From Jejuia sp049889775 (GTDB taxonomy: Bacteria; Bacteroidota; Bacteroidia; Flavobacteriales; Flavobacteriaceae): a stretch of DNA of 64,000 nt. Each line of letters begins with the position of its first letter. Positions within the stretch are counted from its first letter, which is position 1. The stretch spans positions 1-64,000 of the forward strand of contig JBMHCT010000047.1 in the NCBI GenBank assembly GCA_049889775.1, in the 5' to 3' direction. The position numbers were made by a program, and so were the translations under genes. The notes under the pieces are model-generated. The model had not been told where the DNA came from. It did no database searches and saw nothing but the letters and a program-made list of their open reading frames with translations. Shown one piece after another: positions 35,415-44,083 of the stretch.

Positions 35415-36578
35415 ATGAGAAATTTAAAGTTTTATATTTACACTTTAACATTGATATTCTTATCGGCTTGTAGCTCAGATGGAGATGGTAGCAATACACA
35501 AATATTAGAAGATACAGAAAGTCCTACATTATCTTGTCCTGAGAATATTACAATAAGTATCGGTGCTATCGACCCTAATCCTGTTGTCGATTACACCGCT
35601 CCTGTTGGTATGGATAATGTCAATGCCATAACCTCTCAAACAGAAGGTTTAGCTTCAGGAACTCAGTTCCCCGAAGGAACAACAACAAACACATTTACTT
35701 CTAGAGATGCGGCAGGGAATACCACTACATGTAGCTTTGATGTTATCGTGTTAAGGGCTGCTCCAACATCCGATGTACCTTATTTTATTGGTAACGATCC
35801 TGCTCCATCCGGGAAAACATGGGTTAAAATTGAGGCGCTTTCTGATGAATTCGAAGACGGATCTTTTAACGAAGGTAAATGGGAAAATACCAATCCGCGC
35901 TGGATTGGAAGGGCGCCAGGACTATTCAAAATGAATACAGTTTCAGAAGCTGATGATAATTTAAGACTTACACCTTATCAGTTAGATGCACCCGAAGTAG
36001 TGAATGGAGAAACTTTTACTCATGCTGGATCGAACATTTGGTCGCGAACGCCTGCGCGGGTAGGTACCTATGCCGAAGCCCGAATGAAAGCGAACAAGAC
36101 GTTCATGTCTTCTACGTTCTGGCTAATCAATATAAATGGTAATGGCAGTGGCTGTGATAGAAGAACAACCGAACTTGACATACAGGAATGTGTGGGCGAG
36201 GTTAGTGGTACTTCTAATTTTGCTCAAGGTTTTGATCAATCTATGCATTCTAATACGCATAGTAGAGCAGCAACCTGTCCAGAAACAACAGAAGGCTCAA
36301 AAGGAGGGAATACAGAAACTGAGAAGAAAGTATGGGAAGAGTATCATGTTTACGGTGCATGGTGGAAGAGCGAAACAGAAATTGATTTCTTCTTAGATGG
36401 AGAAAAAGTATATACCATTAATCCAGTAGAAAGATTTAGCCTTCCCATGTATTTAAGACTCGTTGTTGAAACATATAACTGGAATCCAGTGCCTGCCGAT
36501 GGTGGCATGACTGGATCAGAAGGAGAGAGAACAACCTATTATGACTGGGTTAGATGTTGGGAGCTTCAAGATGAATAA
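35415..36578 (+). CDS. GH16 family glycoside hydrolase lipoprotein with HYR domain
   Basis: About 387 residues from the ATG at 35415. The longer frame begins with TTG and would precede the lipoprotein signal, so I prefer this start. C19 in FLSAC is the lipid site. Residues about 36-114 are an HYR/Ig-like domain (TLSCPENITIS, then TFTSRDAAGNTTTC). Residues about 136-384 are GH16 with catalytic E253-x-D255-x-x-E258 (ELDIQE). The strand pattern WIGRAPGLF and FMSSTFWLIN resembles the agarase/porphyranase branch. It probably cuts a red-algal galactan, but subfamily needs structure-based comparison. Confidence 0.87.
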   Translation: MRNLKFYIYTLTLIFLSACSSDGDGSNTQILEDTESPTLSCPENITISIGAIDPNPVVDYTAPVGMDNVNAITSQTEGLASGTQFPEGTTTNTFTSRDAAGNTTTCSFDVIVLRAAPTSDVPYFIGNDPAPSGKTWVKIEALSDEFEDGSFNEGKWENTNPRWIGRAPGLFKMNTVSEADDNLRLTPYQLDAPEVVNGETFTHAGSNIWSRTPARVGTYAEARMKANKTFMSSTFWLININGNGSGCDRRTTELDIQECVGEVSGTSNFAQGFDQSMHSNTHSRAATCPETTEGSKGGNTETEKKVWEEYHVYGAWWKSETEIDFFLDGEKVYTINPVERFSLPMYLRLVVETYNWNPVPADGGMTGSEGERTTYYDWVRCWELQDE

Positions 36579-36618
36579 ATATCTTGTTAAAATTTTAGAG
36601 AAATTCTTAATAAGACTT

Positions 36619-36663
36619 AAAACTAGAGCGGTAAATATATTCTATTTACCGCTCTAGTTTATT
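36619..36663. terminator. Strong bidirectional terminator
   Basis: An 18-base perfect stem: AAACTAGAGCGGTAAATA (36620-36637) pairs with 36643-36660 over a 5-base loop, with A and T flanks. It separates the GH16 gene from the converging FAH-family gene. Confidence 0.9.
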
Positions 36664-36686
36664 ATGTAATATTCAAATTAATGGAA

Positions 36687-37301
36687 TTATAACATTTTAA
36701 AATCAAGCATCAATTCTCCTTCAATTGAGGCTTGTAAGTGATCCCCTTTTTGAATTAACCCAGTTCCAGCAGCCGGCGTTCCCGTGAAAAACAAGTCGCC
36801 TTCCTCTAAAGTCATAAACTTAGAAACATACGAAATAATCTCAGCAAAGTTATATATCATCATTGAAGTATTGCCTAATTGCTTTTGTTCTCCATTTATT
36901 TTTAAATCAAAATTGATGTTATTTACATCATTAAAGTCTGAAATAGGCTTAAAATGAGATATCGGCGAAGCCCCATCAAATCCTTTTGCTAAAGCCCATG
37001 GCCACTGTAATTCTCTATTTTTCTTTAAAACGTCAGTGGCAGTATAATCAATACCTACAGCTATTTCAGAGATATACGAAATAGCACTTTCAATAGTTAT
37101 ATCCTTTCCCTTAGTACCAATTTTCGCAACAAGTTCAACCTCATATACAATTTCATTAGTAACTTCTGGGTATGGAACATCTTTATTATTTAAAACCAAA
37201 GTGTTTTCTGGTTTCAAAAATATAAGTTGATGACCCGTTTTTAAAGCATCTATTTCGGATTTGTTATTAACGTAGTTCTTACCGATACCTATAATTTTCA
37301 T
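36687..37301 (-). CDS. Fumarylacetoacetate hydrolase family protein
   Basis: A 204-residue FAH-domain protein that starts directly MKIIGIGKNYVNN. Metal-binding acidic residues are in NEIVYEVELVAKIG, followed by IGIDYTATD, WALAKGFDGASP and the closing FFTGTPAAGTGLIQKGD. Family members are hydrolases, decarboxylases or isomerases of 2-oxo acids such as acylpyruvates. The short, single-domain form is like YcgM-type acylpyruvase. The substrate cannot be inferred and the neighbours give no clue. Confidence 0.88.
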   Translation of the reverse strand: MKIIGIGKNYVNNKSEIDALKTGHQLIFLKPENTLVLNNKDVPYPEVTNEIVYEVELVAKIGTKGKDITIESAISYISEIAVGIDYTATDVLKKNRELQWPWALAKGFDGASPISHFKPISDFNDVNNINFDLKINGEQKQLGNTSMMIYNFAEIISYVSKFMTLEEGDLFFTGTPAAGTGLIQKGDHLQASIEGELMLDFKML

Positions 37302-37387
37302 TTGTAAAAGTTTAGTTTTATTAATTGAACAAAAATAATAATAAGTATCAAAAGGCTCTGGTAGATTTTAATGAATTGCACTTTTAG

Positions 37388-38572
37388 CTAGATTCTCCTC
37401 ATAAAAAGAAAAACGAAAACAGTTAAAACACCAAAAAAAGAAAAACCAATGAATAATGGGAGTACAGAATTGTCGACAAAGGATCCTATATAATTTGCAA
37501 TGGGAACAGCCATTACGGTGCTTACAAACCCATTAATAGCTGCTCCTATACCAGCAATGTGGCCTAATGGTTCCATTGCCAATGCTCTTAAATTCCCAAA
37601 TAAAAACCCAACCGCAAAAAATTGAAGCGCGAAGAACATAATTAAAATATAAATACTTGGATTGCTTCCAGTAAAATAGAAGCAAACATAAAGCAATGAA
37701 ATAAGAGAATAGGCAATAGAAGCCCAAAAAGCAATCTGTTTCATACCAAATCTCATTACAATTTTACTATTTAAAAAGGTAGCTAAACCAACCGACAATG
37801 CCAAACTCGCAAAAATATAAGGAAACATTTCGGCGAGTTTATATTGCTCTTGAAATATTTGCTGAGAGGTGCTTAAATAAACCATAAAAGAACCTGTAAT
37901 AAAGCCTGATGCAATTGTGAATGCAACGGCTTCTTTATGCTTGCAAAACTCTAAGACCCCGTCAAAAAATAAACGATGAGAAAACTTTGTTCGTTTAGTT
38001 TTAGATAAAGTTTCTTCTTGTCTTAACCAAAACCAAATCATAATAATTATCCCGAAAATCATGTTTAAATAGAATATGGCTTGCCAGTTAAATAATTGTA
38101 TAATCCACTGCCCTAAAGTTGGGGCAATTATAGGAACTAGAATAAAGAACATTACTATTATAGACATTATTTTAGCCATGTAATCGCCGTTGTACTTATC
38201 CCTAATCATAGAAAGTGCAATGCTTCTTGGAGAAGACAAACCAATACCTTGAAATACACGCGCAATAATCATTACTTTAAAATTCTTAGTATTCACACAA
38301 ACTAATGTTGCTATAATAAAAATCAAAAACCCAATATAGACAATAGGTTTTCGTCCAAAACTATCAGATAAAGGGCCAAAAATCAGCTGACCAAAACCAA
38401 GACCCAAAAAGATCATAGTTATTAATAGTTGATTGTCATTTGCATCATATACATAAAGATATTTTCCTATATTAGGCAGTGCAGGTAAAATTGCATCAAT
38501 AGATAATGCAACTATGGACATAAGTGCCGCCATTAATAACACAAATTCGCTATTGAAGTTTTCATTTTTCAT
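37388..38572 (-). CDS. MFS drug-resistance transporter, Bcr/CflA type
   Basis: A 394-residue, twelve-helix major facilitator. It contains SIDAILPALPNIGKYL after helix 1, the loop 2-3 motif FGPLSDSFGRKPIVYIG (the MFS motif A), and ARVFQGIGLSSPRSIALSMIRDKY, all typical of the DHA1 Bcr/CflA family. It should export drugs or metabolites by proton antiport. It is a single-gene unit. Actual substrates cannot be told from sequence. Confidence 0.9.
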   Translation of the reverse strand: MKNENFNSEFVLLMAALMSIVALSIDAILPALPNIGKYLYVYDANDNQLLITMIFLGLGFGQLIFGPLSDSFGRKPIVYIGFLIFIIATLVCVNTKNFKVMIIARVFQGIGLSSPRSIALSMIRDKYNGDYMAKIMSIIVMFFILVPIIAPTLGQWIIQLFNWQAIFYLNMIFGIIIMIWFWLRQEETLSKTKRTKFSHRLFFDGVLEFCKHKEAVAFTIASGFITGSFMVYLSTSQQIFQEQYKLAEMFPYIFASLALSVGLATFLNSKIVMRFGMKQIAFWASIAYSLISLLYVCFYFTGSNPSIYILIMFFALQFFAVGFLFGNLRALAMEPLGHIAGIGAAINGFVSTVMAVPIANYIGSFVDNSVLPLFIGFSFFGVLTVFVFLFMRRI

Positions 38573-38718
38573 ATCAGCAAAACTAACTAATTACTTGATG
38601 TATGCGTTTTACTTTATCAGATTTAATTTGACTTTAAGCTGAATGGTACCCGTACGAACTGAAACGAATTAACAACCGATAAACTGTAAGTTTTATTTAA
38701 CTTTACGACCACTAAACA

Positions 38719-40344
38719 ATGATTACTGAAAATTTCATGAATAAATTCCATATACATTATAGTTTGTGGAAAAGAACTTTGTTTTTTTTGCTAGTCTGTC
38801 CATATTTTTCGGCGCAAAATATTGACTACACGCGTTTTGTAGATTCGGCAGATGCACATACTAATAAAGATTCAAAGCTAGCCAAACAATTTTTAGATAG
38901 TATTCCAGAGCCAATTAAGGATTTCATTCCAGGTCATTTAGCCCATTACTATCATATAAAATCGATAATTCACAACTTTAATTATGAAAATTCAGAATAT
39001 CAACAATGTACTATTCTAGCTCTAAAATATGCTAAGATTGAAAACAAACCATGCATAGCAGGACAGTCTTGCTCTAATTTAGCATCAGAGTTTTTTCATG
39101 TTGGTAAGGACTCCATGGCTTATAAATATCTTGATATAGCCGAGAGTTATTTTTTAAAATGTAATGAAGAGCCTTACGGTGTAGTAGAAGTAGAAACCAT
39201 GCGAGCCTACTCTAAATTAACAAATGGTTTATATAATGAGGCTATTGATTTAGTTGAACCAAGATTTAAGTTTTATACCAGTATTACAGAAGATAAATAT
39301 TACCATGCATTTGCATCATTTATGTTGGCTAATAGCTATATACATTTAGATAAACTAGACAAAGGTCATTATTATCATAAAGAATTACACAAATTAAGAA
39401 ATGCCCCTAAGGTATTAAATTACAACTTTTTATCGTTCGATGTTAATGTAAACTTTTTATTTGCACGCGCTCATTTCAGGAAAAAAAATGTAGATTCCAC
39501 ATTATACTACTTAGATAAATGCAGGAATTATACAGATTTTATGGGTGCTACTGTAACTAGGAAATATTTTAAAACTTACTCTGAAGTTTATGAGTCTCAA
39601 GGTAATCTTGAATTAACGAAAATTTATTTAGACTCTTTAGTCAACTTTGAGGACTCACAATATTACAAAAGTGTTAACGCTAACATTAAAATAAGTGATA
39701 CCCTTTTAAAAGCTGAAGCCGAAATTCAAGATAAAAATATAGTTCAATCTAAGTATAAATTCGTTTTAAGTCTCTTGGCAATTGCTTTATTGTTATTTGG
39801 TGCCTTATATTATTTCTATGTTAAATCAAATAAGAAAAGACTAAAATTTTTAGAAAGTAAAACTAGTAATTTGGATTACCTAAAATCCAATAACCAAGAA
39901 CTATCCTTCAAGGTTAAATATCTGGAGGATTACATAAAAAATCTTCGAAACGAAATAAAGAAAATTGCTCAAATAAAGTGTTTGGAGGATCAAAAAGATG
40001 AGATTAAAATCTTATACAAAGATTTACGTATCAATTCTTCTACAATTTTAGAGAAGAGCGAAAGTCACTTGGACTTAATAAACGATTTGAACATTAATTT
40101 CTTTAAGAAAATAGAAACACTTTACCCCAATTTAAGTAAATCTGAAATCATAATATGTTATTACATTGTTATGGGCTTTACCAATAAAGAAATTTCCGCT
40201 TTTTTAAATACTTCCATTCGCTCTATTGAAAGTAAGCGCTATAGAATATCGAAAAAGATAGATTTTGATAGAAAAAACAAAACAATCGTAGATCACCTTA
40301 AAGAAACCTTTAGTGATACCTTACCAGTTTATCAATTAAATTAA
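38719..40344 (+). CDS. Membrane-spanning TPR/LuxR-type regulator, paralogue 1
   Basis: A 541-residue protein. A signal-like hydrophobic segment (about 17-33, ending YFSAQ) precedes a helical TPR-like region (about 35-335). One membrane helix follows at 347-367, then a coiled coil at about 372-432, and a C-terminal LuxR-type helix-turn-helix at about 470-520 (LSKSEIIICYYIVMGFTNKE, then SIRSIESKRYRISKK). There is no receiver or kinase domain, so it appears to be a one-component sensor with its TPR part outside the cytoplasm. The ATG at 38737 (MNKFH) is an alternative start that matches paralogue 2. It is the first of three tandem copies. Confidence 0.85.
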   Translation: MITENFMNKFHIHYSLWKRTLFFLLVCPYFSAQNIDYTRFVDSADAHTNKDSKLAKQFLDSIPEPIKDFIPGHLAHYYHIKSIIHNFNYENSEYQQCTILALKYAKIENKPCIAGQSCSNLASEFFHVGKDSMAYKYLDIAESYFLKCNEEPYGVVEVETMRAYSKLTNGLYNEAIDLVEPRFKFYTSITEDKYYHAFASFMLANSYIHLDKLDKGHYYHKELHKLRNAPKVLNYNFLSFDVNVNFLFARAHFRKKNVDSTLYYLDKCRNYTDFMGATVTRKYFKTYSEVYESQGNLELTKIYLDSLVNFEDSQYYKSVNANIKISDTLLKAEAEIQDKNIVQSKYKFVLSLLAIALLLFGALYYFYVKSNKKRLKFLESKTSNLDYLKSNNQELSFKVKYLEDYIKNLRNEIKKIAQIKCLEDQKDEIKILYKDLRINSSTILEKSESHLDLINDLNINFFKKIETLYPNLSKSEIIICYYIVMGFTNKEISAFLNTSIRSIESKRYRISKKIDFDRKNKTIVDHLKETFSDTLPVYQLN

Positions 40345-40457
40345 ATGTCAACCTTAAAAACATAAGTTTATTTGAATATCTTAATCAACTACTGGAAAAA
40401 ACTGTGTCTTATAAAAAGCCCAACAAAGTAAACCAAAATTGAATTTCTTATACTAAA

Positions 40458-42041
40458 ATGAATAAACAACTTGTTTGTATTATTTTTTTATTGATCCAAT
40501 ATTTAATATTTGGACAAGAAAGATATACGCGTTTATTAGATTCAGCCGAAGCTTACACTAATACAGATTCAAAAACAGCTAAAATTTTTCTCGATAGTAT
40601 TCCAAAACCGTTTGAAAATTTCATAAAAGACGATCTTGCTCGCTACTATTATGTCAAATCAATAATACACAATTTCAATTATGAAACCGCTGAATATCAA
40701 CAATGTACAGTATTAGCACTTAAATATGCGAAAATTGAAGATAAACCATGTATTGCAGGACAATCTTGTGTTAATTTATTTTCAGAATTTTTTTATGTGA
40801 ATAAAGATTCAATAGCCTATGAATATCTAAACGAAGCAGAAAGATATTTTGATGATTGTAAAGAGTCATACTATAATCTTGCCGAGGTTGAAACAATGAG
40901 AGCCTATGCAAAAATGGTGAGGGCAGAATATAATGAAAGTATTAACCTTCTGGAACCTAGGTTAGACTATTATAAGGGAATAGAACAGGACCAATATTTT
41001 TATCTTTTTGCATGTTACATGTTATCTGTAAACTACAGCAATTTAGACAATATACAATTGGCACATTATTACCATAAACTTTTCCTTAAGTTAAAAGGTT
41101 TACCAGCAGTATTGGATTACAACTATAGTTCATTTGATGTTGACGCAAATTTTAATGTTGCCGAGGCTCATTTTAGAAAAAACAATATCGACTCTACATT
41201 TGTTTATTTAAATAAATGCAGGGACTACACTAGATTTATGGGAGGCAGAATATTGAGAAAATACTATAAATTGTATTCTCGTTTATATGAGAAAACAGCG
41301 AATTTAGAAATGTCTAAAGCGTATATAGACTCCTTAGTGAAGTTTGAGGACAAAATAAGTAAAACGAATTTAGGAGCAAACATAAATATAAGCAATGCCC
41401 TTCTTAATGCTGAAAATGAACTTTTTAATGAAACTAAAAAAAAATCAACTTATACAAATTTCATTTATGGATTGTTCATCACCTTAATAGTAGCCAGCAC
41501 TATCTATCTAATATATTATCGCATTCAAAGAAAAAAAATTATACTTTTTAAAGAAAAAACTAGTCATTTGGAGTATGTTAAGTCTAACAATAAAGAATTA
41601 TCTGTAAAACTTAAATCGTTAGAGGAATATATAAAAACTCTACGGAAAGAGGTAAAGGAAATTTCTCAAATCCAAAGTTTGGATGAACAAAAGCAAAAGA
41701 TAAAAACATTTTATAATGATTTACATATCAACTCCTCAACCATCTTAGATAAAAGTGAAAATCATCTAGAATTGATTAATGACCTAAATATCGATTTTTT
41801 TAGAAGACTAAAAGAAGTTTATCCTAATCTCAACAAATCTGAAATTATTATTTGTTACTATATCCTTTTAGGGTTTACCAATAAAGAGATAGCCGCTTTT
41901 TTAAATGTCTCCATAAGGTCTGTTGAGAGTAAGCGTTATAGAGTATCAAAGAAAATAGAATTTGATAAAGAAAATAAAACGTTTGTGGAACATCTTAAAC
42001 AAACGTTCGGAGATACATTACCAGTTTATCAATTAAATTAA
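40458..42041 (+). CDS. Membrane-spanning TPR/LuxR-type regulator, paralogue 2
   Basis: A 527-residue protein built like paralogue 1: signal peptide (about 1-20, ending LIFGQ), TPR-like region, one membrane helix near 334-352, coiled coil, and LuxR-type helix-turn-helix at about 456-506. Long blocks are nearly identical to paralogue 1, for example SIIHNFNYE, PCIAGQSC and the last eight residues TLPVYQLN, so this is a recent duplication. It lies 113 bases after paralogue 1, enough for its own promoter. Target genes are unknown. Confidence 0.85.
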   Translation: MNKQLVCIIFLLIQYLIFGQERYTRLLDSAEAYTNTDSKTAKIFLDSIPKPFENFIKDDLARYYYVKSIIHNFNYETAEYQQCTVLALKYAKIEDKPCIAGQSCVNLFSEFFYVNKDSIAYEYLNEAERYFDDCKESYYNLAEVETMRAYAKMVRAEYNESINLLEPRLDYYKGIEQDQYFYLFACYMLSVNYSNLDNIQLAHYYHKLFLKLKGLPAVLDYNYSSFDVDANFNVAEAHFRKNNIDSTFVYLNKCRDYTRFMGGRILRKYYKLYSRLYEKTANLEMSKAYIDSLVKFEDKISKTNLGANINISNALLNAENELFNETKKKSTYTNFIYGLFITLIVASTIYLIYYRIQRKKIILFKEKTSHLEYVKSNNKELSVKLKSLEEYIKTLRKEVKEISQIQSLDEQKQKIKTFYNDLHINSSTILDKSENHLELINDLNIDFFRRLKEVYPNLNKSEIIICYYILLGFTNKEIAAFLNVSIRSVESKRYRVSKKIEFDKENKTFVEHLKQTFGDTLPVYQLN

Positions 42042-42188
42042 TTTTTAAGAACTATTCCTTTTTCGAAATTGAATTTTAATTACTTTGAGGATGATAAATT
42101 TATTTAGTAATTCAAAAAAGTTTGTAGTTGAAATAATTTTCCCAACTAAGACTTATAAAACTTACTGTTCAACAATTAATTATTAATT

Positions 42189-43805
42189 TTGAATTCATTA
42201 AAGTTAAATACTGTCTTTTACAAATATTTTATAGTTGCTTCAGCCTTTCTACTTGCAAATACTATTTATAGTCAAGAAAAAATTGATTACTATCGATTTT
42301 TAGATTCTGCATATATTTATAACAATAATGCTGAGAAAAGTATGATCTTTTTGGATTCAATTCCTTTTCCAGTTGAGCAATATATTCCTAATGCATTAGT
42401 GATTTATTATGATTTAAAAGGTCTAGCACATGATAATCTGAATCAAGATATTGAAAGCTATAAATCCACTTTAAATCAACTTAAATATGCAGAAATAGAT
42501 AAAGACTATGAAAGTTGTGTTTTTATTTGTATCTCGCTTTTTCGTATTTCTATAGATGTTTTTGACGACAAAGAGAGTAAACCTTTAGAGTATATAAAAA
42601 AGGCAGAGTATTACAACAATCTTGCAAAAGATCTATCACCAAAGTACACTAAGAAGGATATTGAACAAGCATATGCTTATTATTATCATGTTAACAAACG
42701 CTTTAAGACGAGCAACGAAATTCTTCTTAAAAATATAACGGAGTATGAAAAACTATTTAACATTGTTGGAGTTTTTCAAATGGATGCAAATCACATGATT
42801 GCCTGCAATTACATTGGCTTAGATAAAATAAAAGATGCATATCCTTATATTAAAAAATTTGAAACCTCCTCAAAAGATACAACCATTTATCAAACAAATT
42901 TTTACACGTTCAAATCAAACATTAACCTTAATGCTGCATTATATTTTTATAGAAAAAATAATAACGATTCCACGTTATCCTATCTGAACAAAGTAAAACC
43001 TTATGTTGATTATTTAGATGATGCATTTACTGCGCAATACTATTCTTTATACGCCGATCTATATAAAGAAGATGAAAAACTAGAACTAGCAAAATTGTAT
43101 TTAGATTCTTTAATGATTTTTCAACAGAAAATGGGGGAGTATAATGTGATAGCTGGAGATAAAATAACTACAGAAATTATAAAAAAAGAAGGGGAACTTA
43201 AAATAATAAAGAGCAATGATGTAATGTTTAGATTGATTGTTTCTTTTGTTATTTTAACGCTTTTTGTTTTCAGTGTCTTCTATTTTATTCGATATCGAAA
43301 GGGTAAAGGTCAATTGCACTTAATAGAGGACCAAAAAAAAGACGTTAAATACTTCAAAACAAGTAACGCAAAATTATCTGCTAAAATACAAGGACTAGAA
43401 GACTATATTTATAATTTGAAAATTGAACTAAAAGAAATTTCCAAGTTAAAGTTTGAGGTTCAAAGAGTTCGATTACAAGATTTATATAAAAACTTACATG
43501 TGGATGCCAATACTATTTCCGAAAAAGGAGATGTTCATTACGATTTAATGAATGAATTAAATTTTGAATTTTTCAAAGAATTAAATGAGAAGCATCCTGA
43601 ATTAAGTAAAAAAGAGATTATTATTTGTTATTACATTTTTGTAGGTTTTACTAGCAAAGAAATAGCTGTTTTTTTAAATACTTCCGTACGATCTGTGGAA
43701 AGCAAAAGATATCGTATTTCAAAAAAAATGGATTTAAAATCTAAAAAGCTATCTCTTGCTTCATATTTGAAACATCTTTTTAAAGACTCATTAACAGTGA
43801 CTTAG
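42189..43805 (+). CDS. Membrane-spanning TPR/LuxR-type regulator, paralogue 3
   Basis: A 538-residue member of the same trio but clearly more diverged. The signal peptide (about 1-29, ending TIYSQ) begins at a TTG codon at 42189, and no in-frame ATG exists within the signal. TPR-like helices follow, then a membrane helix near 347-367, a coiled coil, and the LuxR-type helix-turn-helix at about 472-520 (LSKKEIIICYYIFVGFTSKE, then SVRSVESKRYRISKK). The DNA-binding end is the most conserved part, while the sensor part has changed, which suggests different ligands with similar DNA sites. The C-terminal YQLN tail is replaced. Confidence 0.83.
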   Translation: MNSLKLNTVFYKYFIVASAFLLANTIYSQEKIDYYRFLDSAYIYNNNAEKSMIFLDSIPFPVEQYIPNALVIYYDLKGLAHDNLNQDIESYKSTLNQLKYAEIDKDYESCVFICISLFRISIDVFDDKESKPLEYIKKAEYYNNLAKDLSPKYTKKDIEQAYAYYYHVNKRFKTSNEILLKNITEYEKLFNIVGVFQMDANHMIACNYIGLDKIKDAYPYIKKFETSSKDTTIYQTNFYTFKSNINLNAALYFYRKNNNDSTLSYLNKVKPYVDYLDDAFTAQYYSLYADLYKEDEKLELAKLYLDSLMIFQQKMGEYNVIAGDKITTEIIKKEGELKIIKSNDVMFRLIVSFVILTLFVFSVFYFIRYRKGKGQLHLIEDQKKDVKYFKTSNAKLSAKIQGLEDYIYNLKIELKEISKLKFEVQRVRLQDLYKNLHVDANTISEKGDVHYDLMNELNFEFFKELNEKHPELSKKEIIICYYIFVGFTSKEIAVFLNTSVRSVESKRYRISKKMDLKSKKLSLASYLKHLFKDSLTVT

Positions 43806-44034
43806 TTAATTTTTTTAATGTGAGTACTCATTGCGTAGTATAAAATTGTGGGCAAAACATCAAAAATTAAGATATTAGACAGATGTTATTATCAACAAGA
43901 TTTTAACGTAGGGAAATGTTTCCAGTTGTATAACAAAATCTCAATGGTTGGTGAGATGATATAATAAAAACAGGAAACAAAATTGATTAATTACCGATTA
44001 TTCCGAAAGGAACAGTTCTAAAATTAATCTAATC

Positions 44035-44064
44035 AAAAAGGAGTTCTCTCAAACTCCTTTTTTT
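44035..44064. terminator. Bidirectional terminator between the regulator trio and the carboxylase operon
   Basis: AAAAAGGAGTT, loop CTCTCA, AACTCCTTTTTTT, located just beyond the converging carboxylase stop. The remainder of the 43806-44083 gap is AT-rich with nothing else recognisable. Confidence 0.85.
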
Positions 44065-44083
44065 GACCGTAAAACTTAAATAT

